Notes under the pieces: generated by a model
Told to the model about the DNA's origin: nothing
What the model saw: only the letters and a program-made list of their open reading frames with translations
Database searches by the model: none
Program-made: the position numbers and the translations under genes
Shown: positions 27,259 through 35,736 of the stretch, piece by piece
Numbering within the stretch: position 1 is the first letter of the stretch
Layout of the letters: each line of letters begins with the position of its first letter
Assembly: GCF_007828045.1 (NCBI RefSeq)
Contig: NZ_VITN01000013.1
Span: 1 to 64,000 of the forward strand
DNA: 64,000 nt
DNA from: Nitrospirillum amazonense
GTDB taxonomy: Bacteria > Pseudomonadota > Alphaproteobacteria > Azospirillales > Azospirillaceae
Direction: 5' to 3'

Positions 27259-27957
27259 ATGAAGCGGATTTACAAGACGGTGGCCGTGGTGCCTGGCATG
27301 CATGGTGGCTGGCAGGTTCAGCTGGACGCCCGCATCCTGAAGTCGCCGGCCAAGGCCGACCTGGTGTTGCCGACCGAGGCGCTGGCTCGGGCGGTGGCGG
27401 CGGAGTGGGATGCCCAGGGCGACACCGTGGTGCCGGACTCCATGCCCATGATGCAGCTGGCGTCCACCTGCGTCGACCGGGTGGGGCCGCAGCGCGCCAC
27501 CATCCTGGATGGGGCGGCCGCCTATGGCGGCACCGACCTGCTGTGCTACCGCGTCGCCGAGCCGGCGACGCTGGCCGAACGGCAGGGGCGCGCCTGGCAG
27601 CCGCTGCTGGACTGGGCGGCCTTGCGCTATGACGCCCTGCTGCAGACCACCACCGGCATCATGCACCGGGCCCAGGACCCGGTGGCCTTGAACGCGCTGA
27701 AGCGCGCGCTGGAGGCACTGGACGACTGGCAGCTGACCGGTGTGCAGAACGCCGTGGCGCTGACCGGATCGCTGGTGCTGGGCCTGGCCCTGTTCGAGGG
27801 GCGCATCGATGCCGACCAGGCCTTCGACCTGGCCGAACTCGACGAGTCGTTCCAAATCGAGCAGTGGGGCGAGGATGATGAGGCCAGGGACCGGCGCGCG
27901 TCGCTGAAGGCCGACCTCGCTGCCAGTTTACGTTACCTGGAGTTCCTGAAGGCCTGA
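27259..27957 (+). CDS. ATP12-family chaperone for F1-ATPase assembly
   Basis: This 232-residue protein has the ATP12 pattern: KSPAKADLVLPTEALARAVAAEWDAQ near the N-terminus, MMQLASTCVDRV, YGGTDLLCYRV, and an acidic C-terminal EIEQWGEDDEA-type stretch (FQIEQWGEDDEARDRR). In mitochondria ATP12 binds the F1 alpha subunit. The alphaproteobacterial homologues are thought to do the same. It ends the DUF429-crcB-RluA-HAD-ATP12 run. Confidence 0.92.
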   Translation: MKRIYKTVAVVPGMHGGWQVQLDARILKSPAKADLVLPTEALARAVAAEWDAQGDTVVPDSMPMMQLASTCVDRVGPQRATILDGAAAYGGTDLLCYRVAEPATLAERQGRAWQPLLDWAALRYDALLQTTTGIMHRAQDPVALNALKRALEALDDWQLTGVQNAVALTGSLVLGLALFEGRIDADQAFDLAELDESFQIEQWGEDDEARDRRASLKADLAASLRYLEFLKA

Positions 27958-28056
27958 GTCGGCGGCCATCAGAAAACATTGGAACTGGGCGCGCGGCGCC
28001 CCCTTATATGCGGTGCAACAACCGTTCCGCCCCGCATACCAAGGATCCGTTCCCCC

Positions 28057-28356
28057 ATGACCTTCGACCAGCTTGAAGCCAAGATGCGCGCCTCGCTTTC
28101 CCAATTCACCGGACTGGGCGCCAAGGTGAAGTTCGACTTCGGCACCGACGGGGCCCTGTTCCTGGATGCGACCAAGGTGCCCACCGTGTCGCGCGACCCG
28201 GTGGACGTGAACACCACCCTGAAGATCTCGCTGGCCGACTTCGTGAAGCTCAGCGAAGGCAAGCTCAGCCCCACCCTGGCCTTCACCTTCGGCAAGCTGA
28301 AGGTCCAGGGTGACATGGGCGTGGCCCTGAAGCTGGCCGGCATGCTGGACGATTGA
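28057..28356 (+). CDS. SCP2 sterol-binding-domain protein
   Basis: 99 residues from ATG 28057 (MTFDQLEAKMRASL). The single SCP2-type domain is shown by KVKFDFGTDGALFLDA, DPVDVNTTLKISLADFVKLSEGKL and KVQGDMGVALKLAGML. It is a soluble lipid-carrier fold; the ligand is unknown. The longer in-frame reading from 27979 is not protein-like. Confidence 0.88.
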   Translation: MTFDQLEAKMRASLSQFTGLGAKVKFDFGTDGALFLDATKVPTVSRDPVDVNTTLKISLADFVKLSEGKLSPTLAFTFGKLKVQGDMGVALKLAGMLDD

Positions 28357-28370
28357 GGGCGCGACGCCAT

Positions 28371-28462
28371 CAGCGGCATGAAACCGACCCTCATGCCGCT
28401 ATAGGCCACGACCGTGGCCGCCGCAGATTTCCGGGGAGCGCCACCGGACTGGAAATCGAGGA
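28371..28462. repeat. Dispersed structured intergenic repeat, copy B
   Basis: Hairpin 1 is AGCGGCATGA/TCATGCCGCT (28372-28381/28391-28400). Hairpin 2 is GGCCAC-GACC-GTGGCC (28404-28419). The conserved tail ends in the 18-mer at 28445-28462, identical to copy A. It starts 14 bases after the SCP2 stop; further GC-rich inverted sequence (GCCGGCGGATGCCGGC) follows to about 28484. Confidence 0.7.
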
Positions 28463-28509
28463 AGGCAAGCCGGCGGATGCCGGCTCCCGCCGCTTGAGGG
28501 ATAATTGAC

Positions 28510-30042
28510 TTAAGCGGGCGTGATGGCCTGGGCGAAGCGGAAGAGGGAGGTTGGGTCCACCGCTTCCTTCACCTTTTGCAGATCCGGATAATTTTCCGCG
28601 TAATAGGCGGCCTTCCAGTCCTTCAGCGAGGCGTCGGGGAAGTTCTGGTAGGCGCCGCCGCCCGTGGTCAGCGCGCGTACGCCGGCATAGAATTTGTCCT
28701 GCCAGGCCAGGTTCTCCGTGACCAGGGTGGGGCTGTCCTTCAGCGCCCACCAGTTGACTTCGCTGGAGAACAGCCAGTCGTATCCCCGGTGGACGAAGGC
28801 CGTGTCCTTGCGGCCGACCTTGTTGACGGCACCACCGACCTGGAAGAACTTGAAGGCCGAGGCCATGCTGGTGCCCGGCATGGCCTTGCCGCTGGCGATC
28901 AAGTTCGCCACGACGGTTTCCGTCAGGTCGCTGGTGTTCAGGAAGGTCGACTGTTCCCGGTAGTAATAGGGGAAGGTCTCTTCCGACAGGATGTCCTGCG
29001 CCTGCCAATAGGGCATGTCGGCGTGGATGCTGCGTTTCTCCGCCTGCTCCCACAGCCAGGGGCCGAACAGCTCCGGCAGGGGCGGGGTGCCGGCATGCGC
29101 CTGGCCCAGGATGGAAACGCTGAGGCCCTTGCCCAGCGCGCGATCCTCGCGTGACGGCACGGTCACGGAAATCTTGCTGCCGAAGCCGTTGGGGGCGGTC
29201 TGCAACTGGTGCAGCAGGCCGTGCAGCACCCGCTCCAGATCCCGGGTCCAGGTGATCTCGAACACCGTGACGGTGCTGACGGGATAGGTTTCCACCGTGA
29301 AGCTGGTGTTGATGCCGAAATTGCCGCCGCCGCCGCCCTGGCAGGCCCACAGCAATTCCTTGTGGCTGTCCGCGCTGGCGCTGACCCGTTCCCCATCCGC
29401 CAGCACCAGCTCGGTGCCGCGCATCAGGTCGGACCCGATGCCATAGAGGCGCATGTTGAAGCCGATGCCGCCGCCCAGCAAGAAGCCGGCGGCGCCCACG
29501 CCGTCGCAGCGGCCGTGGGTGACGGTGCGGCCCATGCGCTCCAGCGCCTTGTAGACCAGGCTGTTGATGGTGCCGCCCCGGATTTCCACCCGCTGGTCAT
29601 CCAGCTTGGTGATGCCGGCCATGGGCGACATGTCGATCAGCAGGCCATGGGTGGTGGAGAAGCCGGCGTAGTTGTGTCCGCCGGAGCGTACGGCAAAGGG
29701 TGTGTTGGTCTTCTTGGCCCACTTGAGGCAGGCACTCACATCCTCCGCCCTGGTGCAGCGGGCGATGCCGGCCGGCCGCGTGGCGTAGCGCAGGTTGTTG
29801 GGTCGGGAATAATCGCCAAAGAACGGGTCGTCCGGCAGGACCACGTTGCCCTTCAGCTCGCGCGCCAGGTCGGCCCAGGCGCCCTTGCCGGGATTGTGCG
29901 TCTGTGGGTGCAGTTCCACGCCGGGGTCGGCCAGAAACTGCTGCGCCCTGACCGGCATCGGTAGGCTGGCGCCCACCGCCAAGGCGCCCAGCCCTTTGAG
30001 GATGGATCGCCGCGCTGTCGCCGTCTCGAATGCCCCCACCAC
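28510..30042 (-). CDS. Tat-exported FAD-linked oxidase (BBE / berberine-bridge type)
   Basis: 510 residues. The twin-arginine signal RRSILKG (11-17) with ASLPMPVRAQQ predicts folded export. The FAD-binding-4 domain holds VRSGGHNYAGFS with His123, and HGRCDGVGAAGFLLGGGIGFN with Cys179. These are the two positions that covalently bind FAD in bicovalent BBE-like oxidases. The C-terminal BBE segment ends with AYYAENYPDLQKVKEAVDP. Such enzymes oxidise sugars or other alcohols; the substrate is unknown. The start is GTG 30042 (GTG 30039 fits the GGAGG spacing slightly better). A palindromic operator lies 17 bases upstream. Confidence 0.88.
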   Translation of the reverse strand: MVGAFETATARRSILKGLGALAVGASLPMPVRAQQFLADPGVELHPQTHNPGKGAWADLARELKGNVVLPDDPFFGDYSRPNNLRYATRPAGIARCTRAEDVSACLKWAKKTNTPFAVRSGGHNYAGFSTTHGLLIDMSPMAGITKLDDQRVEIRGGTINSLVYKALERMGRTVTHGRCDGVGAAGFLLGGGIGFNMRLYGIGSDLMRGTELVLADGERVSASADSHKELLWACQGGGGGNFGINTSFTVETYPVSTVTVFEITWTRDLERVLHGLLHQLQTAPNGFGSKISVTVPSREDRALGKGLSVSILGQAHAGTPPLPELFGPWLWEQAEKRSIHADMPYWQAQDILSEETFPYYYREQSTFLNTSDLTETVVANLIASGKAMPGTSMASAFKFFQVGGAVNKVGRKDTAFVHRGYDWLFSSEVNWWALKDSPTLVTENLAWQDKFYAGVRALTTGGGAYQNFPDASLKDWKAAYYAENYPDLQKVKEAVDPTSLFRFAQAITPA

Positions 30043-30058
30043 GCACCTCCCCTTAACC

Positions 30059-30083
30059 GAGAATTACTTATCTAGTAATTCTC
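30059..30083. promoter_or_regulatory. Perfect 10-bp palindrome, probable repressor operator of the flavoprotein gene
   Basis: GAGAATTACT (30059-30068) is exactly mirrored by AGTAATTCTC (30074-30083) around TATCT. This AT-rich 25-bp palindrome stands out from the GC-rich surroundings and sits 17-41 bases upstream of the flavoprotein start. Size and form suit a TetR- or MarR-type dimeric repressor, but no such regulator gene is adjacent. Confidence 0.65.
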
Positions 30084-30108
30084 CTATTTGGGCCGGCGTT
30101 GCAAGGGG

Positions 30109-31467
30109 TCAGCGCTTGAGGCTGAGCCAGACGTTATGGCCGTCGTGGAAGGAAGTGGCCTCCACCGTTTCCCCCGCCATCAAGTCCAGCGGCCGGCGCG
30201 GCAGGTAAAGGCCGGGCTGCCAGCCGGACGCCTCGGTGGGGGTGAGGGGGCTGTTCTCGAATTCCACCCCATCCCACAGCTTCAACCATATCCACTGCAG
30301 CAGGCCGACGCAGCGGCCGTCGGCGGTCACCGGCACGGCCAAGTGGCCGCGCCAGCTTTGACCCGGCTGGGGATCGGCCAGGTCCACGGTCAGGGCCTGG
30401 AAGGGGGCGGACAGGGGCGTGAAGGGCATGATCCGGTCAAGCCGAACGGCGCGGGGGGCCAGGCGGTTGAACTCGTCAAGGTCGAAGCCGCAAGCCTCCT
30501 CCACGAAGAAGGCCCGCTCCATCGCCCGGCTTTCGGCCAGCAGGGCGCGCACGCCACCGGCCTGGGGGATGATGCGTGCCTCGGGCGTCAGCAACCGGTC
30601 CCTGGCGTCGCGCACCGCCGACAGCACCCGTTCCGACAGCAGGTCGCTGGACAGGATTTCAGAGACCAGCAGGTCGGCCGGGCGCGGCAGATCCTTGCCC
30701 ACGGTCACGGTGCCGGACGGTTTGGCGATGACGGTGACTCGGTCGGCGTAGCCGTTGGTGGCGATGATGGCGCGCGCCGTCTCCGCGATGACGGGATCGG
30801 CCTCGCAGGTATAGACATGGGCGGCGCCGGCCCGGGCCGCCATCATGGCCAGCAAGCCGGAGCCGGTGCCGATCTCCAGCACGATATCGCCCGGGCGCAC
30901 GGCGGCGGTGATGGCGGCCTCATAGGCCGCGTTGCGCTCGATGTCGTTCATCATCGGCACGTGCCAGCGCGGCGTCAGGGCGGTGCGCAGCTTGGCCAGT
31001 TGCAGTTCCGCCTCGATGAAGTCCGGCTTCAGCTCCAGCGCCGTTTCCGTATGCACCACCGCTTCCGCCAGGCGGCCCAGGTCGCGCAGGGCCGCCGCCA
31101 GGTTGAAGCGGTTGATGGGATCGTCCGGCTCCGCCGCCACGGCGCGGGCGAAGCTCTCCGCCGCCTCGTTGGCGTGGCCCAGCTTCTGGTGGCAGAGGCC
31201 GATGTTGAAGTCGCGGCCCCGCCAGGTGGGGTCCAGGCTGACGGCCTTGCGGAAGGCGTCCAGCGCCTCCTTCCACTGGCCCAAATGCTTGCGCACCGTG
31301 CCCAGGTTCCAGTGCACGGCCGAGGCGCGCGGCAGCATGCGGGCGACCTCGCGGTACACGGCCTCCGCCTCCGCCCAGCGGCCCTGGTTCTGGTGCTCCA
31401 CCCCCTGGGCGAACAGTTCCTCGGCGGGGACGGTGGGGCCGGCGGGCGGCTTGGGAGGCTTGGCCAT
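30109..31467 (-). CDS. TPR protein with PRMT-like (PRMT9-resembling) methyltransferase domain
   Basis: 452 residues. Three to four TPRs occupy about residues 15-160. RWHVPMMNDIERNAAYEAAI introduces a SAM-dependent methyltransferase domain with motif I VLEIGTGSGLLAM (197-209), the ribose-binding acidic residue Glu222 in TCEADP, and LLVSEILSSDLLSE. The last segment places Glu270 and Glu279 like the double-E loop of protein arginine methyltransferases. TPR plus this order of motifs resembles eukaryotic PRMT9 more than typical bacterial methyltransferases. Arginine methylation is inference. A flavoprotein gene lies downstream and a signal peptidase gene upstream. Confidence 0.75.
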   Translation of the reverse strand: MAKPPKPPAGPTVPAEELFAQGVEHQNQGRWAEAEAVYREVARMLPRASAVHWNLGTVRKHLGQWKEALDAFRKAVSLDPTWRGRDFNIGLCHQKLGHANEAAESFARAVAAEPDDPINRFNLAAALRDLGRLAEAVVHTETALELKPDFIEAELQLAKLRTALTPRWHVPMMNDIERNAAYEAAITAAVRPGDIVLEIGTGSGLLAMMAARAGAAHVYTCEADPVIAETARAIIATNGYADRVTVIAKPSGTVTVGKDLPRPADLLVSEILSSDLLSERVLSAVRDARDRLLTPEARIIPQAGGVRALLAESRAMERAFFVEEACGFDLDEFNRLAPRAVRLDRIMPFTPLSAPFQALTVDLADPQPGQSWRGHLAVPVTADGRCVGLLQWIWLKLWDGVEFENSPLTPTEASGWQPGLYLPRRPLDLMAGETVEATSFHDGHNVWLSLKR

Positions 31468-31500
31468 GGGGGCAGGCGGTTCCTAAAAGGGGAGGGAGGG

Positions 31501-32256
31501 TCAGGGCTTCAGGCTGCGACCGAAGCGGGTGCTCCAGTCGCCGCCGGGGCAGGTCAGGTCGCTCTCGGCCTTGCAGAAATGGTTGGTGTAGGCGGTGAAC
31601 TGCGCGCGGGCGATCACCCGGTCCAGTGGCACGAACCCCAGGTCGGGATAGGGGAAGCGGCTGTCCTGGCTGTTGTCGCGGTTGTCACCCATGAGGAAGA
31701 CATGGCCGGCGGGCACGGTATAGACGCCGGTGTTGTCGGCCGGACCTTCATCGCTGCGCTGCAGGACGGCATGGCGGGCCAGGCCGCCGTCGGTGGCCGG
31801 CAGATCCTCTACATATTCCGTCACATGCACGGTACGGCCGTGGTCGTCGCGATAGTCGTAGGCGCCCGTCTCATGCCGGCTGATCACCTGGCCGTTCAGC
31901 ACCAGCCGGCCGTGGGCCAGTTGCACCGTGTCGCCCGGCAGGCCGATGACCCGCTTCACCAGCGCTTCCGGCGCGCCCTCCGGCTTCAGCACGACGATGT
32001 CGCCCCGCTGCGGCAGGTGGGACAGCAGGCGGCCATCGGCAGTGGGGATGAACCCTTCCGGCAGGGTGATATCCGGGGAATGGCGGCTGTAGCCGTAGGC
32101 GTACTTGGCGGCGATGAAATGATCCCCCACCGCCAGGGTGGGCAGCATGCTTTCCGATGGCACGTAGTAGCTGCCGAAGGCGAAGGCCCGGAAGGACAGG
32201 ACGCAGACGCCCCAGATCAGGATGAAGCGACCCCATTCCAGTACCGCGCGCCGCAT
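31501..32256 (-). CDS. lepB: Signal peptidase I
   Basis: 251 residues with one N-terminal membrane segment (GRFILIWGVCVLSFRAFAFG). The catalytic dyad is Ser36 in VPSESMLPTL and Lys101 in LVKRVIGLPGD. GDNRDNSQDSR is the conserved box E. It cleaves Sec signal peptides on the periplasmic side. No lepA/rnc/era context is present, so it may be one of two copies in the genome (inference). Confidence 0.93.
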   Translation of the reverse strand: MRRAVLEWGRFILIWGVCVLSFRAFAFGSYYVPSESMLPTLAVGDHFIAAKYAYGYSRHSPDITLPEGFIPTADGRLLSHLPQRGDIVVLKPEGAPEALVKRVIGLPGDTVQLAHGRLVLNGQVISRHETGAYDYRDDHGRTVHVTEYVEDLPATDGGLARHAVLQRSDEGPADNTGVYTVPAGHVFLMGDNRDNSQDSRFPYPDLGFVPLDRVIARAQFTAYTNHFCKAESDLTCPGGDWSTRFGRSLKP

Positions 32257-32436
32257 CGCCTTCCTCCGTTCCCTGGTCGCAGGCCCACCGGGCCGTTGGC
32301 GGCGATGATGCCGAAGGCCGGCCGGCCTTGTCCATCGCGGCGTTGGCGCGCCCGATGACTGACGCTATATCCTTGGCCCCGTTGATCCTTCGCCCCTGTC
32401 TTCTTAGACCCGCCTACTTCGATGATGGAGCCTGCC

Positions 32437-32730
32437 ATGGCCGAACCCGCCGACCGTGTCGCCACCCATGTCGTCCTGCGGGGCCGGGTCCAGGGCGTCT
32501 TCTACCGCAACTGGACGGTGGAGCAAGCACTGGAACTGGGCCTGGACGGGTGGGTGCGCAATCGGAACGACGGCACGGTGGAGGCGCTGTTCGCCGGCCC
32601 GCCCGCCGCCGTGGCGGACATGGTGACCCGGTGCCATCGGGGCCCCACCCATGCCCGGGTAACCGAGGTGGACGCCACGCCGGGCAGCGATCCCGGCGCC
32701 ACCGGCTTCCACAAGCTGCCGACGGTTTAG
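32437..32730 (+). CDS. acyP: Acylphosphatase
   Basis: The ATG at 32437, with GGAG 6 bases upstream, gives 97 residues. GRVQGVFYRNW contains catalytic Arg24, and WVRNRNDGTVEA contains Asn42. It hydrolyses acyl phosphates such as carbamoyl phosphate. An ATG at 32422 is a less likely start. Divergent from lepB across 180 bases. Confidence 0.93.
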   Translation: MAEPADRVATHVVLRGRVQGVFYRNWTVEQALELGLDGWVRNRNDGTVEALFAGPPAAVADMVTRCHRGPTHARVTEVDATPGSDPGATGFHKLPTV

Positions 32731-32757
32731 CGCTTACCGCGGCCGCGTATGGTCAAG

Positions 32758-32800
32758 CGGCATGAGGTTCACCCTCATGCCGTGGGACGCGACCGCCCTG
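32758..32800. repeat. Hairpin related to the dispersed structured repeat (degenerate copy C)
   Basis: CGGCATGAGG (32758-32767) and CCTCATGCCG (32773-32782) form a perfect 10-bp stem with loop TTCAC. The stem contains the CGGCATGA/TCATGCCG of copy B hairpin 1. Eight bases later CGACCG recurs as in copy B, but the second stem and the 18-mer tail are lost. Confidence 0.45.
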
Positions 32801-32818
32801 CGTGTGAGGGGCCCAAGA

Positions 32819-32856
32819 AAAAAGGCCGCGCAACCCGGCTGGAGCGGCGCGGCCTT
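32819..32856 (-). terminator. Intrinsic terminator of ctrA
   Basis: On the minus strand AAGGCCGCGC (from 32822-32831 complement) pairs with GCGCGGCCTT across a 15-base loop and runs into TTTTTTCTT. It lies about 20 bases after the ctrA stop. The stem is a perfect 10 bp. Confidence 0.8.
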
Positions 32857-32875
32857 GTTCTCATCACGGCCAGGG

Positions 32876-33583
32876 TCAGCTGGCCGCCGCCGCTTGCTGG
32901 CGGGCCTCGTTGGGATCGCGCAGGACGTAGCCGCGGCCCCAGACGGTTTCGATGTAGTTGCTGCCGTCCGTCGCCTGCGCCAGCTTCTTGCGCAGCTTGC
33001 AGACGAAGACGTCGATGATCTTCAGCTCCGGCTCATCCATGCCGCCATAGAGATGGTTCAGGAACATCTCCTTGGTCAGGGTGGTGCCCTTGCGCAGGGA
33101 CAACAGCTCCAGGATGCCGTATTCCTTGCCCGTCAGGTGCAGGGGCTGGCCCGACACCTCGACCGAGCGCGTGTCCAGGTTCACGGTCAGCGCGCCGGTG
33201 CGGATGACGCTTTCCGAATGGCCCTTGCTGCGGCGGACGATGGCCTGCATGCGGGCCAGCAGCTCGCGCTTGTCGAACGGCTTGGTCAGGTAGTCGTCGG
33301 CACCAAAGCCCAGACCCTTCAGCTTTGCGTCCAGCTCAGTCAGGCCGGAGAGGATCAGGATGGGCGTGGTCACCCGGGCCGAGCGCAGGCGCCGCAGCAC
33401 CTCATACCCGTCGATGTCGGGCAACATCAGGTCCAGGATGATGATGTCGTAGTCATACAGCTTGCCGATCTCCAGGCCATCTTCGCCAAGATCGGTTATG
33501 TCAACGATGAACCCTTCGGATTTGAGCATCAATTGAATGCTCTTGGCCATCGACGGATCGTCTTCTACGACCAGTACTCTCAT
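32876..33583 (-). CDS. ctrA: Cell-cycle/motility response regulator CtrA
   Basis: 235 residues. The receiver domain [24 protein letters not shown] has Asp51 as phospho-acceptor. The OmpR-type winged helix has [32 protein letters not shown] and [11 protein letters not shown], near-invariant in alphaproteobacterial CtrA. CtrA controls the cell cycle in Caulobacter but mainly motility genes in Rhodospirillales. Here it diverges from fliI-fliJ. AAGGAAG precedes the ATG; paired GGTTAAC half-sites lie about 45-65 bases upstream. Confidence 0.96.
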   Translation of the reverse strand: MRVLVVEDDPSMAKSIQLMLKSEGFIVDITDLGEDGLEIGKLYDYDIIILDLMLPDIDGYEVLRRLRSARVTTPILILSGLTELDAKLKGLGFGADDYLTKPFDKRELLARMQAIVRRSKGHSESVIRTGALTVNLDTRSVEVSGQPLHLTGKEYGILELLSLRKGTTLTKEMFLNHLYGGMDEPELKIIDVFVCKLRKKLAQATDGSNYIETVWGRGYVLRDPNEARQQAAAAS

Positions 33584-33625
33584 GGGCGTCTTCCTTGAAA
33601 GGGGTGTAGTCTCAAGGGAGCGGGG

Positions 33626-33649
33626 AGGTTAACTGCCGACTAGGTTAAC
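33626..33649. promoter_or_regulatory. Direct repeat AGGTTAAC with 16-base period between ctrA and fliI
   Basis: AGGTTAAC occurs at 33626-33633 and 33642-33649. TTAAC is the half-site of CtrA boxes, but the canonical site is TTAA-N7-TTAA. Here the half-sites are 12 bases apart, one and a half turns centre to centre. It may be a variant CtrA autoregulatory site; binding is not demonstrated by sequence. Confidence 0.4.
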
Positions 33650-33798
33650 AGATGCCGCGGCATTATGCTACGCGGGTAAGGCTATCCTTTAGCTATCTCA
33701 CCCGTTGTGGGCACCACTCCGGAACCCGTCCCGCGATTGGGATGATTCGGGGCCGTAACGGCTTGATAAATCCGGATTTAGGGCGCGAGAGACCGGCC

Positions 33799-35136
33799 AT
33801 GATGTACGACCCCAACCTCCTGATCCCCGAAATCGAGGCGCTTGCTCCCTTCAAGATCTTCGGGCGGGTCACATCGGTGCTGGGCATGCTGGTGGAGGTC
33901 GGCGGCGTGGAACGCCGCCTGTCCATCGGCGGGCGCTGCCGCGTCATCTCGCGCGGGGGGCGGCCCGTGCCGTGCGAGGTGGTCGGCTTCCGCAACGGCA
34001 AGGCTCTGCTGCTGCCCTACGGCACGCTGGAGGACATCGGCCTGGGCTGCCGCGCCGAGGTGTCGGAGGGCCAGCCCGAGATCCACCCCACGCCCGCCTG
34101 GCTGGGCCGCGTGATCAACGCCCTGGGTGAGCCGCTGGACGGCAAGGGGCCCTTGCCCCTGGGCCCCGTGGGCAACCCGATCAAGGCAGCGCCCCCGCAG
34201 GCCAGCACCCGCAAGCGGGTGGGGGAGAAGATCGATTTGGGCGTGCGCTCCATCAACACTTTCCTGTCCTGCTGCCGCGGGCAGCGCATGGGCATCTTCG
34301 CCGGTTCCGGCGTGGGCAAGTCGGTGCTGATGTCCATGCTGGCGCGCTACACCGCCGCCTCCGTCACCGTCATCGGCCTGATCGGCGAACGCGGACGCGA
34401 GGTGCAGGAGTTCATCGAGGACGATCTGGGGGAAGAAGGCCTGGCCCGCAGTGTCGTGGTGGTGGCCACCAGCGACGAGCCGCCGCTGATGCGCCGGCAG
34501 GCCGCCTATATGACCTTCGCGGTGGCGGAGCATTTCCGCGACCAGGGGCTGGACGTGCTGTGCATGATGGACAGCGTCACCCGCTTCGCCATGGCCCAGC
34601 GCGAGATCGGCCTGTCCGCCGGCGAGCCGCCCACCACCAAGGGCTATCCGCCCACCGTGTTCGCCGAGCTGCCGCGCCTGCTGGAACGGGCGGGGCCGGG
34701 GGCGGGCGACGGCACCATCACCGGCCTGTTCACCGTGCTGGTGGACGGCGACGACCATAACGAGCCCATCGCCGACGCCGTGCGCGGCATCCTGGATGGC
34801 CATATCGTTATGGAGCGCCGCATCGGCGAGCGCGGGCGCTATCCCGCCATCAACATCCTGCGCAGCGTCTCGCGCACCATGCCGGACTGCAACACGGATG
34901 AGGAGAACGCGCTGGTCATCGCCGCCCGCCGGCTGATGTCCTCCTACAGCGATATGGAGGAGATGATCCGCCTCGGCGCCTATCGCCGGGGCAGCGATCC
35001 GCAGGTGGACCGCGCCATCGAGCTGAACCCCCATATCGAAGGCTTCCTGCGCCAGGGGCGGCATGAGCGCAGCGACCTCGCCACCGGCTACGCTCAGCTG
35101 CAGGCCATCCTGAACGGCGCCAGCTGGCCCGTCTGA
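33799..35136 (+). CDS. fliI: Flagellar export ATPase FliI
   Basis: 445 residues. The F1-beta-like ATPase core has Walker A GSGVGKS (169-175), the export-ATPase signature [23 protein letters not shown] and [15 protein letters not shown]. FliI energises the flagellar type III export gate, regulated by FliH and aided by FliJ. The start is ATG 33799 (or 33802). It diverges from ctrA, suggesting shared control. Confidence 0.96.
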   Translation: MMYDPNLLIPEIEALAPFKIFGRVTSVLGMLVEVGGVERRLSIGGRCRVISRGGRPVPCEVVGFRNGKALLLPYGTLEDIGLGCRAEVSEGQPEIHPTPAWLGRVINALGEPLDGKGPLPLGPVGNPIKAAPPQASTRKRVGEKIDLGVRSINTFLSCCRGQRMGIFAGSGVGKSVLMSMLARYTAASVTVIGLIGERGREVQEFIEDDLGEEGLARSVVVVATSDEPPLMRRQAAYMTFAVAEHFRDQGLDVLCMMDSVTRFAMAQREIGLSAGEPPTTKGYPPTVFAELPRLLERAGPGAGDGTITGLFTVLVDGDDHNEPIADAVRGILDGHIVMERRIGERGRYPAINILRSVSRTMPDCNTDEENALVIAARRLMSSYSDMEEMIRLGAYRRGSDPQVDRAIELNPHIEGFLRQGRHERSDLATGYAQLQAILNGASWPV

Positions 35137-35160
35137 GCCGAACCAGGATCACCCTAACCC

Positions 35161-35598
35161 ATGAAAAGCCTGAAGGCCCTGATCCGGCTGCACAAGAACC
35201 AGGTGGACGACAAGCGCCGCCACCTGACGCAGCTGCGCGACCAGGAGGACAGGCTGACCCTGCAGCGCCAGCAGTTCGAGGCCCAGGTGGAGATGGAGCG
35301 CCAGCTGTCCGGCACCTCCGTCGACATGGCGATGGCCTTCGCCAGCTACCTTCCCCAGATCAAGCTGCGCCGCAACGCCATGGAAATCGCCCGGCAGCAG
35401 TTGATGATCGCCATCCGGCGGGCGGAAGAAGACTTGGCCCAGGCCTTCCAGGAACTGAAGCGCTTCGAACTGGCGGAGGAGGAGCGCATCCGCAAGGAGA
35501 AGGCGGAGTTGGCCCGCAAGGAGGCCATGATGCTGGACGAGGTCGCCGCCCAGCGCCACCTGCGCCAGCAGGAAGAGGGCGGGATGGGGGAGGAGTAG
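35161..35598 (+). CDS. fliJ: Flagellar export chaperone FliJ
   Basis: 145 residues, almost entirely charged heptad-like helix (LTLQRQQFEAQVEMERQLSG, RAEEDLAQAFQELKRFELAEEE). It is the size and position of FliJ, 24 bases after fliI. FliJ sits in the FliI ring like the gamma subunit of F1. Sequence conservation is low, so the call relies on size, coiled coil and context. Confidence 0.88.
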   Translation: MKSLKALIRLHKNQVDDKRRHLTQLRDQEDRLTLQRQQFEAQVEMERQLSGTSVDMAMAFASYLPQIKLRRNAMEIARQQLMIAIRRAEEDLAQAFQELKRFELAEEERIRKEKAELARKEAMMLDEVAAQRHLRQQEEGGMGEE

Positions 35599-35736
35599 GA
35601 CGCCCGCTCGGAAGGAATACCCAGATATTTCCCGGCCCGCCGCTGGTTGAAACCGCTCCTCCGTCCTTTACATCGGTGCAGCGGGAGAATGTGTCCCGAT
35701 ATCCCAGGTTGAACCTTCCCGGCGGTGGAGGTGAAC

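Noticed and set aside
30088-32358. Long + strand frame opposite the TPR-methyltransferase and signal peptidase
   Set aside because: Gly/Gln/His/Arg-rich shadow of two well-supported minus-strand genes.
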